From Anthoceros angustus (Eukaryota; Streptophyta; Anthocerotopsida; Anthocerotales; Anthocerotaceae): 64,000 nt of DNA. Numbering within the stretch: the stretch's first letter is position 1; every line of letters starts with the position of its first letter. Below the pieces are notes generated by a model that ran no database searches, had not been told where the DNA came from, and saw only the letters and a program-made list of their open reading frames with translations. Of the stretch, positions 57,958-64,000 are shown in pieces. The position numbers and the translations under genes are program-made. Location of the stretch: NCBI GenBank assembly GCA_010909165.1, contig MU008155.1, forward strand, positions 1,736,001 to 1,800,000. Direction: 5' to 3'.

Positions 57958-59080
57958 CACCAGTCCGGGCCCCAATTGTGATTATGTGGCTGTGGTGCAC
58001 CCTTGTCGAAGCGAGAGCGGTGAAGATGAATCGTCCATCGTGCAGAAACGTGGCTGCTTGCCGCTTCATGCTTGAAATGCAAAGGCAGACCTAAAATCTA
58101 ATCTTGGACTCTCGGAGGACAAATACAGCCGATACTGTTGAGCGGTTAGATAAAAACGGACTTTACCCCGCACATGAACTACATTGGGCCTGCTTTCCTT
58201 CTACCAGTCGGCCCTCTCGTCAGCACTTGGGATGTGCTCATCAACGTGGCGCGTTGGTGGGTTCAAAACTGGAAGGCAGGACGCTGATTGCGGATTCAGG
58301 GTTTTGGGCGTACGGGTTGGCCTCCCTCTAGCATGCCGACTCCGGGGTAGTGGCCCTTGAACGTGTCGCCGTGGGCGGATCTGCTGAAGCCGAGACAGGT
58401 CCAAGGCTCGCTGGATTCCACCAATTGGAATGCATTTTGCCGGATGTCTCTTTGTCGGTGTGTTGACAAGGGGAAGGAATGAGAAAAAGTGGGCGCGCCA
58501 AACCCAGGTATTTTCCCCTTCCACCCCCGGCTTTGTCGGTCTTCGCTGGAGTGCAAGAATTACCTCCTCAGTGGAGTGTCTGCCATGGATGAGCTTGGAT
58601 TGGGGCAGCGCGGTCTTGACCGAGTGCTCTACTTGAGGCTGTGGAAATCGGAAATCGATTCCGGGTGGCGGGGCCAAATGCTGGGGTGGGACGTTGTCTG
58701 GTCTAGATTAGGTTTGTAGCGGACCGGACCTATAGCAGGTTGATGATGGGGATCTTTTTTTCATTGTTTAGGGCACCGGATCTTTACACTTGTGATTTCT
58801 GCTCTTCGTCCGTTGGCGTGTTTGTGTGAGCCGGTGGTGATAGATTGTCTGATAGTTGGCAATGCCAACAGGACTCGTCCGTGGGTTAGGGTTTAGGGCC
58901 CGGGTCGTGAGGATTGTGCCAGTCTGTCTCTGTTCCAAACAGAGGTCTCTGCAGACTGCTATATCTGTATGTCCGCAGGGGAGATGCTGACCTTGTTCTT
59001 GGGACCTGCATATTGCGATATGAAATTGTTAAAGGCTTGTTCTCCTCATACTCAGCACTTTTCTGGTGGATGTTTCCAGA
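57958..59080. other. Intergenic, expected to contain the 5' exon of the next gene
   Basis: The inhibitor-2 gene must start here because its first recognised coding exon opens in mid-codon after an acceptor at 59079-59080. Candidate ATGs include 58589 and 58678, but none is clearly joined. No repeat is seen. Confidence 0.4.
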
Positions 59081-59892
59081 GTTCGAGTTGTATGGGATGA
59101 AGAGAACTTGGACCTGCTAGAGGCCAGCAAGACGCCCAAGCAGAAAATCAATGAGCCCAAGACACCTTACCATGCACCCAGAAGTTCAGATGGTACGGGA
59201 CTTGGATTTCGTACGATTTAGAGCACGTTGGACTTGTTTTGTTTCTGCAGGAAAGGCGGCATGCTGGGACTCTACTTGGTGTAGCTGTGTGACTTCTTCC
59301 ACGTCAATTGTTATTTCCATGTTGGTGCATGCAGGGGTTGTATCCCCAACGCCAGATGACGACTTTCTGCCTATGGAGGCTGCTGCACATGCTGAAGCCA
59401 TAAGGAATGCACTCTCGGAAGTTGCATCTACTAGTGGTGGATCGAGCAGCAGGTCAAGAGGAGGGGGCTGGACGTCCTCAGAGGACGAGGGTGATGATAG
59501 AGACTTTGACGGTGAAGGTTTGTGCCTTCCATGGCAATTCTTGTTTATGATCGACGTCTTTTAAAAGTTGGTGGCTAATGAGGGAACGAGTGTGTTTCTG
59601 TCTTCAATGTTCATTACACTTCTGCGTTGGGTTGCCAGGTGTTGATATGAATGGCAACAAGTTGAGCTTTGAGGAACACAGACGGAAGCACTACGATGAG
59701 TATCGAAAGGCTAAAATGATGCGGATGCAGAGTTCGAAACCTGATGATGAGGAAGAAGAAGTTGATGAAGACAAGGAAATGAAGCTTGCAAGAAGCTGTA
59801 AGCCTGCTCAAAATCAAGCCTCATCCAGCGTAGATAAAGGCATTGCTGCTCTTAATCTACAGGAACCATCACCGCAAGAGTTGAAATTATAG
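59081..59892 (+). CDS. Protein phosphatase inhibitor 2 (PP1 regulatory subunit), 5' exon not located
   Basis: Three exons, 59081-59192, 59335-59517 and 59639-59892, join in frame. The first carries RVVWDEENLDLLEASKTPKQ and KINEPKTPYHAP, the conserved inhibitor-2 start with a KxxVxW-type PP1 docking motif. The second has PTPDDDFLPMEAAAHAEA and a Ser/Gly/Asp-rich linker. The third contains FEEHRRKHYDEYRKAK, whose HYDEY corresponds to the HYNE motif that plugs the PP1 active site, then an acidic EEEEVDEDKE stretch. The protein should bind and inhibit PP1 (TOPP) catalytic subunits in nucleus and cytosol. Only the few N-terminal residues before RVVW are missing from the model. Confidence 0.88.
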
Positions 59893-60674
59893 TAAGGTGA
59901 ATGCCCTGGTAACAAGGTGTGCATATAGGCATGTCTGCCCACGTTGGGAGACAAGAGATCAAGGACCATGTTCCTGTCTTCCTGGCTGGAAAGGTGTGAG
60001 CGAGCTGCTGTGCTGTGGTTGTGCAACAGGCATTCTAACAGATTGCTGCATCCAGGTCCAGATGTGTGCGTGGAGGCAGGAAATGCCAGGCTCTAAACAC
60101 TACCTTCCCGCAACCTTTGGTGGGCCTAGAAGGGCTGATGCTAGGGACAGTCAAGTACCTGCCTGCAATATGCCTCCCTCCTACGAGACCTTTATCGCAC
60201 TTTGACGTTTTCCGAGTATTTGATCTCATTCTGGTCTCATTTTCGCATACATGGCAGCTTCGTTTGCTTTCAAACACCGTAAGAAAGCCACCGGATGTGG
60301 AAATGTTGAGTTGTATGACATGCGGCTGGTAAGCTGGTTTACTCCCCTGCGCGGGGTGTGGGCTTGTGACAGCCACTGTCGTCGGGAGACGCAAGGAATG
60401 TACATGCTCGTACACCTGAGAAGTAGCGCCCTTACATTTCGCCCTCGAAAACACCGAGCACAGTAATTATACCATCGCTGGAAGCTGATACTAGGTCTGT
60501 GGGTTCGGTTACGGCTTAGCGCCAAAACATTTTCATTCAATTTATCGCGATTTTCGGACCTTCTGGATTATGAAAACAGTTGCAGTGTGTGGATCCGCAA
60601 CTGCATTGGGAAGAGGGCAAGCGAGTGCAAAGTGGGAAATGGAGACTTTATGTAAGAAAAATGGAAATGGAGAC
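59893..60674. other. 3' flank of inhibitor-2 gene
   Basis: About 0.8 kb without a recognisable gene. The last ~80 bp contain repeated GGAAATGGAGA words next to the LINE boundary, possibly slippage of the LINE tail. Confidence 0.45.
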
Positions 60675-60781
60675 CTTATCAAAAAAGAACGAATGGGAAA
60701 ATTCATCAACCCGAATCGAAGGGGGACACCCCACTAAAGGGCCAAGAGCCAAGGGGGCTAGCCCCCCATGAATGCCAACCG
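60675..60781 (-). mobile_element. Inverted ~105 bp LINE 3' end
   Basis: The reverse complement reads GGTTGGCATTCATGGGGG, then GGCTCTTGGCCCTTTAGTGG and GATGAATTTTCCCATTC followed by TTGATAAGGTCTCC. This is the same succession as the 3' end of the plus-strand LINE at 62799-62905. It sits immediately upstream of that copy, head to head. Confidence 0.8.
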
Positions 60782-62905
60782 GGAGCAATTCCAAGCGCAT
60801 CATTGCGCCACCAATTTGGGATTGCCTACGGGTGAGTCAGCCGCGTTTAGTATCGCGGAGATTCTGGAGTCACATCAAGATTGGGTCGTCTTGTAGGTGG
60901 ATGTCGAGAACACTTTCAATACGGTCTCTAGGACGACAATCTTTACAGACCTCAAGGATGCTGGCGGGCACCTCGCAAGTCTTATTCCTTTTGTACGATC
61001 TTTCTATGGTTTCTCGTCTACCCTCTACTTTCAGCACGGACCATCTAAGGAAGGGGTTACTGTGCTGGACTTGGCGACTGGCATGAGGCAGGGGGATCCT
61101 TGGGGGGTGCTCTCTTTGCCGTTGCGCACTTCATGTCCCTGACCCTTACTGCCGGCGCGGTCGGGGATTGTCTCTTTTCCGTTCGTGGCGGACGACACTC
61201 ATATCTTAAGACCTGGGGGCAAGGTTAGGGAAGCTTTCGCACTCTTCTCCTTAGAGCTCTCCCACCTAGGTTTGAGGGTCAAGATTCTGAAGTGCAAGGT
61301 TTGGTCCCTGCCTGGCATTACTCCCTCTTTTCAATTTTCTGGGAGGGAGGGAGCGACATTATTCCTTCGTAAGGACTTCGCATCTTGGGGGTCCTCGTGG
61401 GACCTTCGGCCTCTACTCAAGGTTTTGTGGATGAGGCTTTGAAGGAGGACTTGGCCCACGTTGGCGACCTATCTCTACTAGGAGACCCTCAGGTGGCATT
61501 TAATATCCTTTCGTCCTGCTTCGCGCATCAGCCGGGTTATCTCACCAGGACGGTGGCTCCCTATTAAGCTTGCGGAATTTTGATCTACAGATTATGCAAA
61601 CACTTAGAGACATTATCGAGTCGGAGACCTTTAAGTGTGCCGCAGGGGGCTTTGCGCAGCGGGAGGCATCCCTTCCTATTGCTTTTGGGGGCACAGGTCT
61701 CTGGCCATGGAGGCCTCAGCGCCGGTGGCCTTCCTTGAGAGCTGGGCCCTCTTTGCTCCTATCTTCACTACTCGGTTCTTAATCCGAGATGTTCCTATCT
61801 TGGAAGCCTTCATCTCAGGCTTTAAGAAGGGGGCCTTCCCTTTGAAGGCTTCCCTTAAGTTGGCCAGGGACTCCCTTTCCTCCAAGGCTAGGGTGGCCGT
61901 GCCCTGCTTTTCCTCGTTTTCCGTAGAAGGGCTATGTGGCCTTCAAGCCTCTCTCTAGGAGAAGCAGTTCGGGCAGATGCAACAAGCAATCCTATAGACT
62001 TTACTATTCTCCGGCCTGTTCGTGCCCGCATCTGCTCTTGCTCAGGGAAGGGAACATGCTCCTGGCTTCTATCTCAGCCTTGCATCCAAGAGTTCCAAAT
62101 CGCACCGCTTTTTCTCGTGATGAGGTTACGGGTTTGGTCCCGCTTTGGCTTCTCTCTCAACTCAGCGTGGGGCCCCTCGACGACTCAGGGTCCCACCTGG
62201 CTCGCTATCCAATTGTAGGGCGACGTATCACTATGCATGACGTCGTTCGCAATGTCATGATCTGGATGGCCAAGGAGAGTGGTTATTTTCCATACAAAGA
62301 GCATCCATATATCCTACGCAATGAGGTGTCGCTGAGGGCGGATTTATTTCTGATCCGGGGGGACCAAATCTCTGTTGCGGATGTCGTCGTAACGGACCCT
62401 ACCCGAAACTCCATTTGTGAGCATGTCATTATCAACCCTCCAAGCTGGGCGGTGGGGGGATGCGCGATTGCCAAGGTACACAAGTACACACCTTTGCAGG
62501 ACAGCCACGCCTTCTTCCTCCTCGTCATTGAGACTCACGGGGCTATAGGCAAGGATTTTTTCCGACTCATTAAGGATTGTGCTCAAGCCTACCACAGTCG
62601 TCGGGACGTAGTGGGTCTCCCTCTTTCCTCGGTGGTGGCTTTCTTTCGACAGCGGGTATCCATCGCCCTGCAGAGGGCGCTAGCCAACGCTATAACAGGA
62701 CGGCAATGAGCGCAGGAGACGTGGCATCGTCGGCACCAGTTGTAGGTAGGCCTTTCCTCATTTCGGACCACAACATAATCGGAGTAATAGGTAGCTGCGG
62801 GGTTGGCATTCATGGGGGCTAGCCCCATGGCTCTTGGCCCTTTAGTGGGTTGCCCCCCCTGGGGTAGATGGGTTTTCCCATCTTTTCTTTTTAATAAAGC
62901 CTCCA
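60782..62905 (+). mobile_element. 5'-truncated LINE copy: reverse transcriptase, CCHC region and restriction-like endonuclease
   Basis: Starts inside the reverse transcriptase: DVENTFNTVSRTTIFTDLKD (60899), TGMRQGDPWG (~61080), then the catalytic box FVADDTHILRPGG (~61170-61210) and LSHLGLRVKILKCKV. Frameshifts follow. A 257-codon frame at 61936-62709 holds the nuclease part: RRITMHDVVRNVMIWMAKES, LRADLFLIRGDQISVADVVV with TDPTR, then KVHKYTPL and FFLLVIETHGAIGKDFF. These give the Arg/His-Asp, (R)xxD, second acidic residue and Lys of the R2-type PD-(D/E)XK fold. The 3' end carries TAGATGGGTTTTCCCATCT and TTAATAAAGCCTCC. The 5' side is cut and shifted frames make it inactive, but the nuclease exon is the best preserved in the window. 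Confidence 0.85.
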
Positions 62906-63500
62906 TTGAACCAAAGGTGTATGTGAGTCTGTGAAAGTTGTATTGTCACAATACATAGACATGTGATATAACAAGAGTGGGAATCATAGGTCCACTTTGG
63001 AGTTGAAACTACCATTGTGTTGGTTATGTTATGTAGTAATTTAAAATTTTTATCAAGATAAATGTTTGATAATTTGCATACTTCTGTATACTTATTAGAA
63101 GGAGATCTACCCATGCATCTAAATGGCATGCTAACAACTACAGGCTCCTTCCAAACATCCTCCATTTATGGATTTTGACCGAGACTCATCCATGTAGAGA
63201 AACTTTAAACCAAGTTGCTAGGAAGAGTTGGGAGGCATGAGACAATTAAATGACCTATGAGCATCCCATGGTGAATTTATTTCATCTTCATGTATTCAAG
63301 AAAGTATTTTGCATGAAATCACATAAAGACAAGTCTTCTAAAAGAAAATATTATTTTACTAGAAATTAATAAAAATAAATTACCTGTTTTAGACCTATTA
63401 TATATCTTAATATATTAGATTATATATAATATTTGGTAAATAATATATTATCGTAAAAATATCTAATATGAGCCTTAGAGTAACGGCACTGGTGAAACAA
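62906..63500. other. AT-rich intergenic DNA
   Basis: No gene or repeat unit recognised. The segment 63340-63470 is almost pure A/T. Confidence 0.5.
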
Positions 63501-63519
63501 GGTAGAAAGGTGAAAAGTT

Positions 63520-64000
63520 GAAAAAGGTAAAAAGCTAAGTTAGTAGCTGCCTAAGAAGATGCATGTGTTGCATGCTTCATGCAATCTCTTGTTAGAGAGG
63601 AATTGCTACAGCCACAAATGAAGAGCTGCCTAGAGAGGACTCTTAGTGATTAGTGGTCCGTAAGAATCCCTAGATTTAACATGCCTAGTTAAGGTCAGAT
63701 GGATATATAAGGGCTAGAGCAAGGGCTTTGAGGAACAAGTTACAAGTGGGACTCACTCTTGAGAGAGCAGAGGCGCTGCAAGCCTTGTGTTGAGAGAGCT
63801 GTGGAGAGCTAGCTAGTGAGCTTGTCATGGAATCAAGGGCGAGCTTGAGATAGCCGATTCCATCGTTGTATTCTTGTAATAAAGAGCAAGACCTCGAGGA
63901 GGTGGCTGCGAGTCGTCGATGACGGCGGGCTACTTGGAGCCTAGTCCGTGTTGTGAGGTTGAGAGCGTTGAGAATCGTGCAAGTCTCTTGTGGAGTGAAT
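63520..64000 (+). mobile_element. Putative LTR at window edge (partial)
   Basis: The segment has LTR-like promoter and terminator spacing: GGATATATAAGGGCTAGAGC (TATA-type) at ~63702, then ~170 bp later TTCTTGTAATAAAGAGCAAG (poly(A)-type) at ~63872. No coding signal is present, and the window ends before any primer-binding site can be checked. A host promoter with a short transcript is the alternative. Confidence 0.4.

Noticed and set aside
58201-58677. 158-codon minus-strand frame downstream of the BTB gene
   Set aside because: No family resemblance, and it overlaps the region expected to hold the inhibitor-2 promoter and 5' exon.

Overview
The window is nuclear DNA from a streptophyte plant, most likely an early-diverging land plant (bryophyte or lycophyte grade). 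I infer this from spliced genes with GT-AG introns of only about 70-170 bp, a GHR1-type LRR receptor pseudokinase, a RUS/DUF647 protein, an LRB/POB1-type BTB-BACK protein, a ginkbilobin-like (DUF26) secreted protein, and plant retrotransposons. I cannot name the species.

Layout. 0-9.8 kb is a gene island: COQ5 (mitochondrial ubiquinone methyltransferase, +), a NOP2/Sun RNA m5C methyltransferase (+), a neurochondrin homologue (-, about 15 exons) and an intronless membrane-anchored SAM methyltransferase (+). 9.8-25.2 kb is a repeat province dominated by a 12.5 kb segment (10474-22974). It has 42-44 bp terminal inverted repeats and a perfect 6 bp target duplication (GTGTAG). Inside are strongly strand-asymmetric GC-rich DNA, a GC-rich minisatellite and frame-broken coding-like debris, and no recognisable transposase. 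A second, outer 21 bp inverted repeat and a 34 bp AT-rich tandem array lie beyond it. 25-37.7 kb holds decayed retroelements around one real gene, a stand-alone NADAR protein at 28.7 kb. The retroelements are copies of one LINE family and a Ty3/gypsy integrase fragment followed by a decayed PHD finger. 37.7-60 kb is a second gene island: RUS6-like (-), GHR1-like (+), WDR76-like WD40 (-), a UAA/SLC35B-like transporter (+), an EamA/DMT transporter (-), a ginkbilobin-like protein (-), the BTB-BACK protein (+) and protein phosphatase inhibitor 2 (+). 60.7-62.9 kb is another LINE copy whose left edge is an inverted copy of its own 3' end. The right edge looks like the start of an LTR element.

The genes are ordinary housekeeping or signalling genes and do not form one pathway. 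The unusual material is in the mobile DNA. The LINE family carries the R2-type layout: N-terminal C2H2 finger, reverse transcriptase, C-terminal CCHC plus restriction-like endonuclease, and a shared 3' hairpin. The gypsy relic has an integrase-PHD arrangement. The 12.5 kb TIR segment has a 6 bp duplication. All splice coordinates come from reading the sequence and are predictions; those of neurochondrin, the RUS protein and the two transporters are approximate.
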